64,000 bases of DNA from Stenotrophomonas sp. 364 (GCF_009832905.1 NZ_CP047135.1:4256001-4320000), one strand, 5' to 3'. Shown: positions 9,906 to 19,048, counted from the stretch's first letter. Numbers and translations: made by a program. The notes: generated by a model not told the origin, from the sequence alone.

Positions 9906-10376
9906 CTTCTTCGGCACGATGGTGATGTGGCCGTTGATTTCCAGCACCGCCAGCGCGACGTCGTCGATCGACAGGCAGCCTTGTTGGCGCAGCGCCGCAT
10001 CGAAATCGGCCGAGGTGACCATTTCGCGCCGCAGCACCGAATCCAGCAGTTTGCCGTCGCGCGCGATCAGCACCGGCTCGCCTTCGACCAGGCGTTCTAC
10101 ACGCCGGCTGCGCGTGCTCAACCACCCCACCCCGTAGTTGAGCAGGATCAGCGTGGCCGCCAGCAGCAGCCCGCCGCCCAGCGAGGTGTCCTTGCCCAGC
10201 AACGCGTTCTGCACCGCATTGCCCAGCAGCACGATCAGCAGCACGTCGAACGGGGTGATCTGGCCCAGCGCGCGCTTGCCCGACAACCGCACCATGCCCA
10301 GCACCAGCACGTACACCACCACCGCGCGCAGGATGAATTCCCACCACGGCATGGCCAATGCAAACAGATCGCTCAT
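9900..10376 (-). CDS. DUF421 (YetF-like) membrane protein
   Basis: 158-residue protein of the DUF421/YetF family. Start chosen at ATG 10376 (MSDLFALAMPWWEFILR). Three hydrophobic stretches occupy the first 85 residues; GKRALGQITPFDVLLIVLLG is the characteristic family segment. The C-terminal 75 residues form the soluble domain (EGEPVLIARDGKLL ... REMVTSADFDAALRQQG). Members in spore formers act in germination, but the role in proteobacteria is not established. Its stop codon falls in a GTAG palindrome. Confidence 0.85.
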   Translation of the reverse strand: MSDLFALAMPWWEFILRAVVVYVLVLGMVRLSGKRALGQITPFDVLLIVLLGNAVQNALLGKDTSLGGGLLLAATLILLNYGVGWLSTRSRRVERLVEGEPVLIARDGKLLDSVLRREMVTSADFDAALRQQGCLSIDDVALAVLEINGHITIVPKKG

Positions 10377-10488
10377 GCGGTTCTCCCCGGGTCCAGCCCA
10401 CAGCATGGGCCGCGCGCAGGGCAAACGGCAATTGGCAGCGCGGGGTATGTCATCGGGCGGGCGGCACCGGGTTTACGGCGGCCCAAAT

Positions 10489-10524
10489 AAAAAGCCCCGC
10501 CGACCAGGGGGAGGTCAGCGGGGC
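10489..10524 (-). terminator. Rho-independent terminator of the sX13-like RNA
   Basis: Minus-strand stem GCCCCGCTGACC / GGTCGGCGGGGC with a TCCCCCT loop, followed by five U residues (AAAAA at 10489-10493 on the plus strand). One mismatch in a 12-bp stem. It ends the small RNA and would also stop read-through from polA. Confidence 0.88.
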
Positions 10525-10610
10525 CGGGGAACGGGCGCTTGGGGAGGAGCCCCCGTTCCGAGATCTGCTCCAGGGGATGGGAGAGATCCACAACAGGCGT
10601 TGCGCCTGTC
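10489..10610 (-). ncRNA. sX13-like small regulatory RNA downstream of polA
   Basis: Inferred small RNA of about 120 nt. On the minus strand a TATAGA hexamer (10620-10615) precedes a 5' hairpin (10609-10593, ACAGGCG/CGCCTGT). Three further hairpins follow, each with a C-rich loop: 10588-10561 (CATCCCC), 10560-10527 (TCCTCCCC) and the terminator at 10524-10494 (TCCCCCT). In Xanthomonas, sX13 is an sRNA of similar size with C-rich loops that pair with G-rich mRNA motifs and, as I recall, also lies near polA. The gap 10377-10751 holds no protein gene. The identity is inferred from structure and position, not from an alignment. Confidence 0.75.
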
Positions 10611-10751
10611 GAGGTCTATAAAAGCACCCCGAACATTGATAGTTCGTGAAGGGGCCCAATTAATGAAAGGCGCTTAGGGGAAACATTCATCCGACAGTCA
10701 GTTTTTCAGGCAGCTATGAACCAATTCAGCTGTTTGAGCGTGATTTACGTC

Positions 10752-13523
10752 TCAGTGCGCCTCATCCCAGTTATCACCCACGCCCGCATCCACGACCAAC
10801 GGCACCCGCAACTGGGCTGAAGACGACATCAGTTCCACCACCTTCAAACGCAAGGTGTCGAGAAACTCACTTTCGGTTTCGAATACCAATTCATCGTGCA
10901 CCTGCATGATCATGCGGGCCTGGTCGCCCTGGCCCTGCAGCCACCCGTCCACTCTCACCATCGCCCGCTTGATGATGTCGGCCGCGGTGCCCTGCATCGG
11001 CGCGTTGATCGCCGCCCGTTCAGCCCCGGCACGCAGGCCTTGGTTGCGGGCGTGAATGTCGTTCAGGTACAGCCGGCGGCCTTCCAGGGTTTCCACGTAG
11101 CCCTGGTCGCGGGCCTGCTGGCGCATGCGCTCCATGAAGTCGCGCACGCCCGGGTAGCGGCTGAAGTACAGCGCCACGTAATCCTGGGCCTGGCCACGGT
11201 CGACGCCCAGGTTGCGGGCCAGCCCGAACGCGCTCATGCCGTACATCAGGCCGAAGTTGATGGCCTTGGCCGCGCGGCGCTCGTTCGGGGTGACCTCGTC
11301 CAGCGCGCGCCCGAACACCTCGGCCGCGGTGGCCCGGTGCACGTCCACGCCCTGCTCGAAGGCGCGCACCAGGCCCGGGTCTTCGGACAGGTGGGCCATG
11401 ATCCGCAGCTCGATCTGCGAGTAATCGCAGGCCAGGATCTTGCGCCCGGGCGGGGCGACGAAGGCGCGGCGGATGCGGCGGCCGTCGTCGGTGCGGATCG
11501 GGATGTTCTGCAGGTTGGGGTCGGAGGAGGACAGCCGGCCGGTGGCCGCGCCGGACTGGTGGTAGCTGGTGTGGACCCGGCCGGTGTCCGGGTTGACCAT
11601 CTCCGGCAGCTTGTCGGTGTAGGTGCTGCGCAGCTTGGCCAGCCCGCGGTACTCCAGGATCACCCGCGGCAGCTCGTGCTGCTCGGCGATGGCCTCCAGC
11701 GCCTCTTCATTGGTGCTGGGCTGGCCCTTGGGGGTCTTCACCAGCGCCGGCAGCTTCAGTTCGTCGAACAGCACCGCCTGCAGCTGCTTGGGCGAATCCA
11801 GGTTGAAGGTGTGGCCGGCCAGCTCGGTGGCCTTCTGCTGGGCGGCCAGCATGCGCACGCTCAGGTCCTGGCTCTGGCGGCGGAGTTCGGCCATGTCGAT
11901 GTGCACGCCGTTGGCTTCGATCCGGGCCAGCACCGGCACCAGCGGCATTTCGATGTCGCGGTACACGCCGTCCAGCGACGGCACGGCCAGCAGCTGCGGC
12001 TGCAGCACGCGGTGCAGGCGCAGGGTGATGTCGGCGTCTTCGGCGGCGTAGCGGCCGGCCTCGTCCAGGCCCACCTGCGAGAACGGGATCTGCTTGGCAC
12101 CCTTGCCGGCCACGTCCTCGAACTTGATCGTGGTGTAGCCCAGGTAGCGCATCGCCAGCGAATCCATGTCGTGGCGGGTGGCGGTGGAATTGAGCACGAA
12201 GCTCTCCAGCATGGTGTCGTCGTGGTAGCCCTGCACGTTGATGCCATGCCGGCGCAGCACGTGCAGGTCGTACTTGCCGTGCTGGCCGAGCTTCTTCTTG
12301 CTCGGGTTTTCCAGTACCGGGCGCAGCGCGGCCAGCACCTGCTCGGCGCCCAGCTGGGCCGGCGCGCCGGGGTAGGTGTGGCCCACCGGGATGTAGGCGG
12401 CCCGGCCCGGCTCGACCGCCAGGCTGATGCCCACCAGGTTGGCGCGCATCGCATCGAGCGCGTCGGTTTCGGTGTCGAAGGCGATCAGGTCGGCCGCCTC
12501 GGCGCGCTGCACCCACGCGTCCAGCTGCTCGGTGGTCAGCACGGTCTCGTAGTCGCCAGGCGCGGACAGCGCCGGATCGACCTCGGCCGCCGTTTCCGCC
12601 GGCGCGCTGCGTGCGTACCCGGCGGCAGTGCCACGCAGGCTCACCGTGGCGTCGCTGGCAGCCACCGCAGCCGCAGCCGGGCCACCGAGCTCCTTCAGCG
12701 CCTGGGTGAAGCCGTAGCGCAGGTACAGCTCGCCCAGGGTGGGCACGTCCGGGTCGCGCAGTGCCAGCGTGCGCGGGCTGGCGTCCAGCGGCACATCGGT
12801 GCGGATGGTGACCAGTTCGCGGTTGAGCGGCAGGCGCTCCAGCGCCGCGCGCAGGTTCTCGCCGATCTTGCCCTTCATGCCCGGTGCGGCGGCCATCACC
12901 CCGTCCAGGTTCTGGTACTCGGCCAGCCACTTGGCGGCGGTCTTGGGGCCGCACTTCTCCACGCCGGGCACGTTGTCCACGGTGTCGCCCATCAGCGCCA
13001 GCAGGTCCACGATCTGGTCGGCGCGCACGCCGAACTTGTCCATCACCGCCGCATCCGAATCCATCCGGCTGCCGGTCATGGTGTTGACCAGTTCGATGCC
13101 CGGGCGGACCAGCTGGGCGAAGTCCTTGTCGCCGGTGGAGATGGTCACCTGCAGGCCGTCCTGCTGGCCCTGCAGGGCCAGCGTGCCGATCACATCATCG
13201 GCTTCCACGCCGGAAATGCGCAGGATGCTCAGGCCGAGTGCTTCGACGATGCGGCACATCGGCTCGATCTGCGGACGCAGGTCGTCGGGCATCGGCGGGC
13301 GGTTGGCCTTGTAGTCGGCATACAGGTCGTCGCGGAAGGTCTTGCCGGGCGCATCGACCACGAACGCCACGTATTCCGGGCGCTCCTTCAGGGTGGCGCG
13401 CAGCATGTTGACCACACCAAACAATGCGCCGGTGGGCTCACCGTGGGCGTTGGTCAGCGGCGGAAGCGCGTGGAACGCGCGGTACAGGTAACTGGACCCG
13501 TCAATCAGGACTAATCGGCTCAT
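10752..13523 (-). CDS. polA: DNA polymerase I
   Basis: Full-length 923-residue DNA polymerase I for Okazaki fragment processing and repair. Three domains are seen: 5'-3' exonuclease at about 1-290 (MSRLVLIDGSSYLYRAFHAL, DDVIGTLA, STGDKDFAQLV); 3'-5' exonuclease at about 330-520 with the metal-binding FDTET motif, so proofreading looks intact; and the polymerase at about 540-923 with ACDYSQIELRIMAHLS, RRAAKAINFGLMYGMS (O helix) and MQVHDELVFE. The sX13-like RNA lies downstream; a DUF2782 lipoprotein gene diverges upstream. Confidence 0.98.
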   Translation of the reverse strand: MSRLVLIDGSSYLYRAFHALPPLTNAHGEPTGALFGVVNMLRATLKERPEYVAFVVDAPGKTFRDDLYADYKANRPPMPDDLRPQIEPMCRIVEALGLSILRISGVEADDVIGTLALQGQQDGLQVTISTGDKDFAQLVRPGIELVNTMTGSRMDSDAAVMDKFGVRADQIVDLLALMGDTVDNVPGVEKCGPKTAAKWLAEYQNLDGVMAAAPGMKGKIGENLRAALERLPLNRELVTIRTDVPLDASPRTLALRDPDVPTLGELYLRYGFTQALKELGGPAAAAVAASDATVSLRGTAAGYARSAPAETAAEVDPALSAPGDYETVLTTEQLDAWVQRAEAADLIAFDTETDALDAMRANLVGISLAVEPGRAAYIPVGHTYPGAPAQLGAEQVLAALRPVLENPSKKKLGQHGKYDLHVLRRHGINVQGYHDDTMLESFVLNSTATRHDMDSLAMRYLGYTTIKFEDVAGKGAKQIPFSQVGLDEAGRYAAEDADITLRLHRVLQPQLLAVPSLDGVYRDIEMPLVPVLARIEANGVHIDMAELRRQSQDLSVRMLAAQQKATELAGHTFNLDSPKQLQAVLFDELKLPALVKTPKGQPSTNEEALEAIAEQHELPRVILEYRGLAKLRSTYTDKLPEMVNPDTGRVHTSYHQSGAATGRLSSSDPNLQNIPIRTDDGRRIRRAFVAPPGRKILACDYSQIELRIMAHLSEDPGLVRAFEQGVDVHRATAAEVFGRALDEVTPNERRAAKAINFGLMYGMSAFGLARNLGVDRGQAQDYVALYFSRYPGVRDFMERMRQQARDQGYVETLEGRRLYLNDIHARNQGLRAGAERAAINAPMQGTAADIIKRAMVRVDGWLQGQGDQARMIMQVHDELVFETESEFLDTLRLKVVELMSSSAQLRVPLVVDAGVGDNWDEAH

Positions 13524-13619
13524 GCGACGATTCTACGCGCCCGCCCGCGCCGACCCCAGACACGCCGACGACGACGCGTGGGGCATAATCGACCCTCACT
13601 TGTACAAGGACCACGGCCC

Positions 13620-13904
13620 ATGAAGACCCTGTTGCTGGTTGGCCTGCTCGCGCTGGCCGGTTGTGCCACCACGGGCGGCGGCGGTACGCCCCCGGTCGAT
13701 GTGAGCGGTGCCGATGTGTCCAGCAAGACCCTGGCCAACGGCGACACCGTGCAGGAATACCGCGTGAGTGGCCAGCTGCGGATGGTCAAGGTGACGCCGG
13801 CGCAGGGTCCGGCGTTCTACATGTACGACCGCAACGGCGATGGCCGCATGGACAGCGACAAGGACGGCGTGTCGCCGGTGTATTGGAAGCTCTACAGCTG
13901 GTGA
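13620..13904 (+). CDS. DUF2782-like small lipoprotein
   Basis: 94-residue predicted lipoprotein; the lipobox LAGC places the acylated cysteine at residue 15 (MKTLLLVGLLALAGC). The mature part (GDTVQEYRVSGQLRMVKV ... FYMYDRNGDGRMDSDKD, ending YWKLYSW) fits the DUF2782 family, commonly found beside polA in gammaproteobacteria. DRNGDGRMDSDKD resembles a calcium-binding loop, but that is inference. ATG at 13620, 96 bases from the divergent polA start. Function unknown. Confidence 0.8.
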   Translation: MKTLLLVGLLALAGCATTGGGGTPPVDVSGADVSSKTLANGDTVQEYRVSGQLRMVKVTPAQGPAFYMYDRNGDGRMDSDKDGVSPVYWKLYSW

Positions 13905-13983
13905 GGGCAGGCATACCTTCCGCCCCGGGGTTGGAACGCCGCTTGCATCGCCAGGTCACCCGGACTTTGCCTTGTTTCAGTAA

Positions 13984-14223
13984 ATGAATACGCCCGAACG
14001 CCGCCAGCCGCCCGACCCCGCCCAGCTGCGGGCCGGACTCACCGCCGAGCAACGCCAGGCCGTGGACACGCTGGAACATTTCGGCTGGCAGCTGCGCTTC
14101 GTGCGCCGCCCGCTGTTCCGCGACCCGATCCCGGTGCTGTTCGACCGCAGCGGCGAACGCTACGTGGTGCTGCAGCCCGACGGCAGCCTGGATGAGTCGC
14201 AGACCCTGAAGCTGCGGCCGTAG
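13984..14223 (+). CDS. Small conserved hypothetical protein
   Basis: 79-residue soluble, charged protein (MNTPERRQPPDPAQLRAGL), with VRRPLFRDPIPVLFDRSGER and VLQPDGSLDESQTLKLRP towards the end. I do not recognise the family. ATG at 13984 follows the DUF2782 gene by 79 bases on the same strand and codon use matches the neighbours, supporting a real gene. Convergent with the universal stress protein gene, with a GTAG palindrome between. Confidence 0.65.
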   Translation: MNTPERRQPPDPAQLRAGLTAEQRQAVDTLEHFGWQLRFVRRPLFRDPIPVLFDRSGERYVVLQPDGSLDESQTLKLRP

Positions 14224-14293
14224 GCCCCGCGGCGGGTCCACCGCTGTGTGCGTTGCTGCCGCTGGCCGGCGTCTCGGGAAACCCTACCAACAC

Positions 14294-14322
14294 GGTAGTG
14301 GCGGCCGCTGGCCGGCACTACC
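14294..14322. repeat. GTAG (SMAG-type) palindrome
   Basis: GGTAGTG, then a GC-rich palindromic core (GGCCGCTGGCC), then CACTACC, in the gap between the convergent 79-residue protein and usp genes. Same class as the other GTAG elements in the window, with the CCGGCC arm type. Confidence 0.8.
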
Positions 14323-14362
14323 GGTCCCTGTGTGCGGGGCTACGCAGCGGCGGCGCGCTCCC

Positions 14363-14809
14363 TCAACGGATCACAAGCACCGGCACGGTGCTGCGCGCCA
14401 GCACTTCGGCGGTCTGGCTGCCCAGCAGCACGCGGGTGACGCCACGGCGGCCATGTGAGGTCATCACGATCAGGTCGCTGTTGCGCTCCACCGCCGTGTC
14501 GATGATGCCGTCGGCCGCATAGCGGTCCAGCACATGCACCACGTTGGCATGCAGGCCCTGCGCCTCGGCGGTCGCCCTGGCCGGCGCCAGTACCTTCTGC
14601 GCGGTCTCTTCGCGGTCGGCCTTGTACTCGGGGCTGTTCATGTAGCCCACGCTCCAGCCCATCGCGTCGTACATGCCCACCGCCCACGGCTCGGACACGG
14701 TCACGATGTCGACCTCGGCATTGAGATCCTTGGCCAGTTCCAGGCCTTTGAGCAGGCCCTTTTCAGACAGTTCCGAGCCGTCGGTGGCAATCAGGATTCG
14801 CTTGTACAT
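14363..14809 (-). CDS. Universal stress protein (UspA family)
   Basis: 148-residue cytoplasmic UspA-family protein. ATG at 14809 with AAGGAG upstream gives MYKRILIATDGSELSEKG, the family start; a longer in-frame ORF to 14980 is spurious. The nucleotide-binding G-x2-G-x9-GS pattern is present as TSHGRRGVTRVLLGSQTAEV, so this member probably binds ATP. Single domain. Stands alone, with the acetyltransferase gene 73 bases upstream on the same strand. Confidence 0.9.
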   Translation of the reverse strand: MYKRILIATDGSELSEKGLLKGLELAKDLNAEVDIVTVSEPWAVGMYDAMGWSVGYMNSPEYKADREETAQKVLAPARATAEAQGLHANVVHVLDRYAADGIIDTAVERNSDLIVMTSHGRRGVTRVLLGSQTAEVLARSTVPVLVIR

Positions 14810-14882
14810 GGCAGGGCTCCTTGCGGTGCAGTGTGGTGGCCACCATTGCACACCCGGCGTGGAGGCCGCGCCTTGAGCCGGA

Positions 14883-15443
14883 TCAATCGCGCGGTGGCAC
14901 CACGCGTGCGGGGTTGCCCACCACGGTGGCACCGGCCGCCACGTCGCGGGTAACCACGCTGCCAGCGCCCACCACCGCATCGTCGCCGATGCTCACCCCC
15001 GGCAGCAGGATGGCGCCACCGCCGATCCATACATTGCGCCCGATCCGCACCGGTCGTGCCAGCTCCAACCCCTCGGCCCGCGCCTGCGGGTCACGCGGGT
15101 GGTCGGCCGCATAGATCTGCACCGCCGGACCGATCTGGGTGCCATCGCCGATGCGCACCTCGGCCACGTCCAGAATCACGCAGTTGTAGTTGAGGAACAC
15201 GCCGGTGCCCAGGTGGATGTGGCTGCCGTAATCACAATGGAACGGCGGGCGGATCACCGTGCCGTCGCCGACCGCACCGAGTCGCTCGCGCAGCAGCGCA
15301 CGGCGGACATCCGGGGCTTCGGCAAGGGCGGCGTTGTAGCGCACCATCCAGGCCTTGGCCGCCGCCATCTCGGCCTGCAGCTGCGGGTCGCCGGGCCGGT
15401 AGGGGTGGCCAGACAGCATCTTGTCCTTCTCGCTCAGCGCCAT
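14883..15443 (-). CDS. Sugar O-acetyltransferase (maltose acetyltransferase/NodL type)
   Basis: 186-residue left-handed beta-helix acetyltransferase that moves acetyl from acetyl-CoA to a sugar hydroxyl. The N-terminal Mac domain is seen (MALSEKDKMLSGHPYRPGDP), then hexapeptide repeats (GDGTVIRPPFHCDYG, GTGVFLNYNC, GDGTQIGPAVQIYAADHP with the catalytic His, IGGGAILLPGVSIGDDAVVG). Length and order match maltose/galactoside O-acetyltransferases. The true acceptor is unknown. Confidence 0.9.
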   Translation of the reverse strand: MALSEKDKMLSGHPYRPGDPQLQAEMAAAKAWMVRYNAALAEAPDVRRALLRERLGAVGDGTVIRPPFHCDYGSHIHLGTGVFLNYNCVILDVAEVRIGDGTQIGPAVQIYAADHPRDPQARAEGLELARPVRIGRNVWIGGGAILLPGVSIGDDAVVGAGSVVTRDVAAGATVVGNPARVVPPRD

Positions 15444-15515
15444 GGTTGATCCTGCAATACGGCTGCTGATGATGCCGCTTCTGCGCGATGCCGGTAAGCC
15501 CGCGACCCGCGCGGT

Positions 15516-15788
15516 TCAGCGCAGGCCCAGCAGGCGACGCGGTCCGTGCGTGGCCACCAGCGTAGCTACCGCCAACGCAACCGCGGTGGCCCAGAACGGC
15601 CAGGACGCCAGCAACGCGCACAGGCCATCCGGGCGCGGTTCGCAGCGCAGCCGGACCAGGTCCAGGCCGCCGCCGTGCTGCAGGCAGGCGTAGGCATGCT
15701 CGAACAGGGCCAGCACCGGTGCCACCCAGCCCGCCGACAGCGTCAGCGCAACCAGGACAGCCAACAGGTACGGAGTTCCCTTGTTCAT
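15516..15788 (-). CDS. Small two-helix membrane protein
   Basis: 90-residue protein with hydrophobic segments at about 5-30 (TPYLLAVLVALTLSAGWVAPVLALF) and 63-80 (PFWATAVALAVATLVATHG), and a Cys-containing loop between. Start at ATG 15788, chosen for the GGGAG upstream and clean N-terminus MNKGTP; the longer in-frame ORF is unconvincing. No known family recognised. The gap 15789-16043 holds no further gene. Confidence 0.6.
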   Translation of the reverse strand: MNKGTPYLLAVLVALTLSAGWVAPVLALFEHAYACLQHGGGLDLVRLRCEPRPDGLCALLASWPFWATAVALAVATLVATHGPRRLLGLR

Positions 15789-16043
15789 TTGCGCGCTCCC
15801 AGCGGACAGCGCCAGACTCTGGGCGCGGTGCCGGACGGCTACAAGCGGCACGCGACGAAGCGGCTGAAATGCGGGATGAGTGCCGGGCCATGGCCGACGA
15901 GTGCGGGTGACTGTGGCGGGGCCGGACGTCACTGCGCCGTCCTACCGTCCGTCGGCGCGTGACTTCCGGCAGTCACCGCGGACCCACCCGCCCCGTACGG
16001 TGACGGCAACCGGTCCTTCCACACCGGTATCCGGAGCGGCACG

Positions 16044-16766
16044 ATGGCAACGCAGCAGCGGACCGGTCGCCTGGCCGGCGTGGTGTACCTGGTGGTGATC
16101 GCCACCCGCATCTTCAGCCTGGCCTATGTGCCCTCCCGGATCAGCGTGGGTGACGATCCCGCCGCCACCCTGGCCAACGTGGTCGCGCATGCCGACCTGT
16201 TTCGTGCCGGCGTCGCCGCCTTCGCCCTGGAGCAGATCGCCTTCCTGCTGCTGCCGCTGCTGTTGTATCGCGTGTTCGCTGCGGCGCATCGCCCGGCCGC
16301 CACGCTGATGGTGGCCCTGGCGGTCACCGGTGTTCCGATCGCGCTGGCCGCACTGGCCCACCGGCTGGAGGCGGTAACCCTGCTCACCGACCCGGCGCTG
16401 GCGCGGGCGCTGTCGGGCGGGCAGCTGCAGATGCTGGCGATGGGCGCACTGAAGAGCTGGAGCAGCCACGTTTTCCTGGCCAGCCTGTTCTGGGGCCTGT
16501 GGCTGCTGCCATTCGGCTGGCTGGTGTGGCGCACGCGCGCCATACCGCGTGCACTCGGCGTGCTGCTGATGCTCGGCGGCATCGGCTACCTGCTCAACGT
16601 GTTCGGCGAGCTGCTGATCCCCGGCTACGCCACAACCGCACTGTCCCACTACGCCACGCTGCCCGCTTCGCTCGGTGAGATCGGCAGCGGCCTGTGGCTG
16701 ACTGTGTTCGGGGCGCGCGCCCCCGACCTTGTCCCGCCCCGGGTGGCGCGCGCGGTCAACGGCTGA
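16044..16766 (+). CDS. DUF4386-like integral membrane protein
   Basis: 240-residue membrane protein with about six hydrophobic segments, resembling the DUF4386 family (opening QQRTGRLAGVVYLVVIAT; PSRISVGDDPAATLANVVAHADLFRAG in the first outside loop; LFWGLWLLPFGWLVWRT late). GGAG precedes the ATG. Function unknown. Its 3' end overlaps the convergent rtcA gene by 11 bases. Confidence 0.8.
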   Translation: MATQQRTGRLAGVVYLVVIATRIFSLAYVPSRISVGDDPAATLANVVAHADLFRAGVAAFALEQIAFLLLPLLLYRVFAAAHRPAATLMVALAVTGVPIALAALAHRLEAVTLLTDPALARALSGGQLQMLAMGALKSWSSHVFLASLFWGLWLLPFGWLVWRTRAIPRALGVLLMLGGIGYLLNVFGELLIPGYATTALSHYATLPASLGEIGSGLWLTVFGARAPDLVPPRVARAVNG

Positions 16767-17772
16767 CCGTCACCCGCCACCCACCCGCATGCGGCTGCCA
16801 GTCGAACTCGACCGGCAGGAATTTCTCGATCAGGCGCGCGTTGCTGACCAGATGCTCGCTGATCGCCGCGGTGGTGAAGCTGCCGGCACCGGCCAGCGCC
16901 ATCGGCAGCAGCAGCTGGTCGGACAGGTGCTCGCCCACGCAACCGCTGCCCTGCAGATACTGCTGCACCTGCCCGGCCAGGCGCGCGCCGACCTGTTCGG
17001 CCGACACGCCGCGCTCGCCGTGCCCGCTGAACACTTCGACGTGGGCGTCATGACGCACATGCACCAGCGCCACGTTGCCCGGGCCCAGCGCCGGGCGTAC
17101 CGAGCGCACGTGGCGTGGATGCGGATCCACGCCCAGGATGTCGGCCAGCACCTGCAGCTCGCGCAGGCCGATGCTGCTGGACAGGCCGGACATCAACACC
17201 GTGGCTTCCATCGACGCCAACGTGCCGCGGTCCTGGAAGTCGCAGGCCTGCAAGGCCGCGCACGGCGCGACCTCGACCTGCAACACCCCGCCACCGGCCG
17301 GATGGAAGCCATGCTGCTGCAGTTCCAGCGATGCCTGCACCCCCATTCTGGCCAGCGCGGGCAGGTAAGCATCGGCGATGAAATCGGCGCTGGGTGCCAA
17401 CGGGTTATGGGTACCGCCTTCCAACCGCACCCGTGACGGCGCTGCGGCCTGCCACAGCGCCGGCAGCACGGTCTGCAGCACCAGCGTGGCGGAGCCGGCG
17501 CTGCCGGTGGCGAACTGGTAATCGCCCGCGCACACCGGGCCGGGCTCGAAGCGTAGCGAGGTGGCGCCGAGTTGCACGCCCTGCGTGCAGGCGTTGCCCA
17601 CCCGCGCCGCGGCCGTGACCGCGGTGAGATGCTGGCGCATCAGGCCGGGGCGACGGCGTTGCGCGCGGATGTCGTGCATCGTGAAGCCAATGCCGGTGCA
17701 CAGGCTCAAGGTCAACGCCGAGCGCAGCAGCTGCCCGCCGCCCTGGCTGCCATCCAGTTCCATCATGTCCAT
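16756..17772 (-). CDS. rtcA: RNA 3'-terminal phosphate cyclase
   Basis: 338-residue enzyme that uses ATP to turn an RNA 3'-phosphate into a 2',3'-cyclic phosphate. Family signatures: MMELDGSQGGGQLLRSALTL at the start, RPGLMRQHLTAV near residue 42, and AAISEHLVSNARLIEKFLP near the C-terminus, where the nucleotidylated His lies. AGGAGG precedes the ATG at 17772. It lies 55 bases after rtcB in the same orientation, forming the rtcBA RNA repair operon. Complete length. Confidence 0.96.
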   Translation of the reverse strand: MDMMELDGSQGGGQLLRSALTLSLCTGIGFTMHDIRAQRRRPGLMRQHLTAVTAAARVGNACTQGVQLGATSLRFEPGPVCAGDYQFATGSAGSATLVLQTVLPALWQAAAPSRVRLEGGTHNPLAPSADFIADAYLPALARMGVQASLELQQHGFHPAGGGVLQVEVAPCAALQACDFQDRGTLASMEATVLMSGLSSSIGLRELQVLADILGVDPHPRHVRSVRPALGPGNVALVHVRHDAHVEVFSGHGERGVSAEQVGARLAGQVQQYLQGSGCVGEHLSDQLLLPMALAGAGSFTTAAISEHLVSNARLIEKFLPVEFDWQPHAGGWRVTVSR

Positions 17773-17827
17773 GTGTGTCGTCCTCCTTGCCGGCGCGCGG
17801 CGCAGTGTACGCCGCGCGGCCGGCGGT

Positions 17828-19048
17828 TCATCCCTTTACGCACACCACCTGGCGCAGCGTATGCACGATCTCGACCAGGTCGCGCTGGGCCTCCATCACC
17901 GCTTCGATCGGCTTGTAGGCCGCCGGTGACTCGTCCACCACCTCCACGTCCTTGCGGCATTCCACGTGCGCGGTGGCTTTGGCGTGGTCGTCCACGCTGA
18001 TCAGCTTGCGCGCCTGGGTACGGCTCATCACGCGGCCGGCGCCGTGGCTGCAGCTGTGGAAGCTGTCCTCGTTGCCCAGCCCGCGCACGATGAAGCTCTT
18101 GGCCCCCATGCTGCCCGGGATGATGCCCATCTCGCCCTTGCGCGCACTCACCGCGCCCTTGCGGGTGAGCATCACGTCCTTGCCGAAGTGGTGCTCGCGG
18201 CTCACGTAATTGTGGTGGCAGTTGACCGCCTCGGCCTGCGCCTCGAACGGCTTGGTGATCACCGTGCGCACCGCGGCCACCACGTTGCGCATCATGATCT
18301 CGCGGTTCATGCGGGCGAAGCGCTGCGCCCAGTCCACGGCGAACACGTAGTCGCCGTAGTGGGTGCTGCCCTCGGGCAGGTAGGCCAGGTCCTGGTCGGG
18401 CAGGTTGATCATCCAGCGACGCATTTCCTGCTTGGCCAGCTCGATGAAGTAGGTGCCGATGGCATTGCCCACGCCGCGGGAGCCGGAGTGCAGCATGAAC
18501 CACACGCGCTGGTCTTCATCCAGGCAGATTTCCACGAAGTGGTTGCCGGTGCCCAACGTGCCCAGGTGCTTGAGGTTGTTGGTGTTCTTCAGCTTGGGGT
18601 GGCGCTCGCAGATCAACGCGAAGTCATCCACCAGCTGGGTCCAGCCGTCCACCGCCAGTTCCGGCGGCGTCTCCCAGCTGCCCTTGTCGCGGCCACGGCC
18701 CACGCTGCGGCCGTGCGGCACCGCGCGCTCGATCGCGCTGCGCACCGCCGACAGGTTGTCGGGCAGGTCGCTGGCGGTCAGCGTGGTGCGGGTGGCGATC
18801 ATGCCGCAGCCGATGTCCACGCCCACGGCCGCCGGGATGATCGCGCCGATGGTGGGCACCACCGAACCGATGGTGGCGCCCTTGCCCAGGTGCACGTCGG
18901 GCATCACCGAGATCCAGCGGTGGATGAAGGGCAGGCGCGCGATGTTCTGCAGCTGCTCGCGCGCCGCATCTTCCAGCGGCACGCCGCGGGTCCACAGCTT
19001 GATCGGAACAGCGCCGGGCTGCTGGATGACGTCGTAGGTGATGCTCAT
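17828..19048 (-). CDS. rtcB: RNA-splicing ligase RtcB
   Basis: 406-residue GTP/Mn2+-dependent RNA ligase joining 3'-phosphate or cyclic-phosphate ends to 5'-OH ends. ATG at 19048 with AAGGAA upstream gives MSITYDVIQQPGAVPIKLW. The metal-binding Cys81 in VGVDIGCGM is present, as is SHGAGRVMSRTQA with the His that is guanylylated in E. coli RtcB. Size matches the E. coli enzyme. Expressed from a sigma54 promoter about 170 bases upstream. Confidence 0.97.
   Translation of the reverse strand: MSITYDVIQQPGAVPIKLWTRGVPLEDAAREQLQNIARLPFIHRWISVMPDVHLGKGATIGSVVPTIGAIIPAAVGVDIGCGMIATRTTLTASDLPDNLSAVRSAIERAVPHGRSVGRGRDKGSWETPPELAVDGWTQLVDDFALICERHPKLKNTNNLKHLGTLGTGNHFVEICLDEDQRVWFMLHSGSRGVGNAIGTYFIELAKQEMRRWMINLPDQDLAYLPEGSTHYGDYVFAVDWAQRFARMNREIMMRNVVAAVRTVITKPFEAQAEAVNCHHNYVSREHHFGKDVMLTRKGAVSARKGEMGIIPGSMGAKSFIVRGLGNEDSFHSCSHGAGRVMSRTQARKLISVDDHAKATAHVECRKDVEVVDESPAAYKPIEAVMEAQRDLVEIVHTLRQVVCVKG

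Noticed and set aside
10896..13514. 872-codon open frame opposite polA
   Set aside because: Composition is typical of antisense shadows (repeated QHR, VH, GL stretches) and polA is complete in the other strand.
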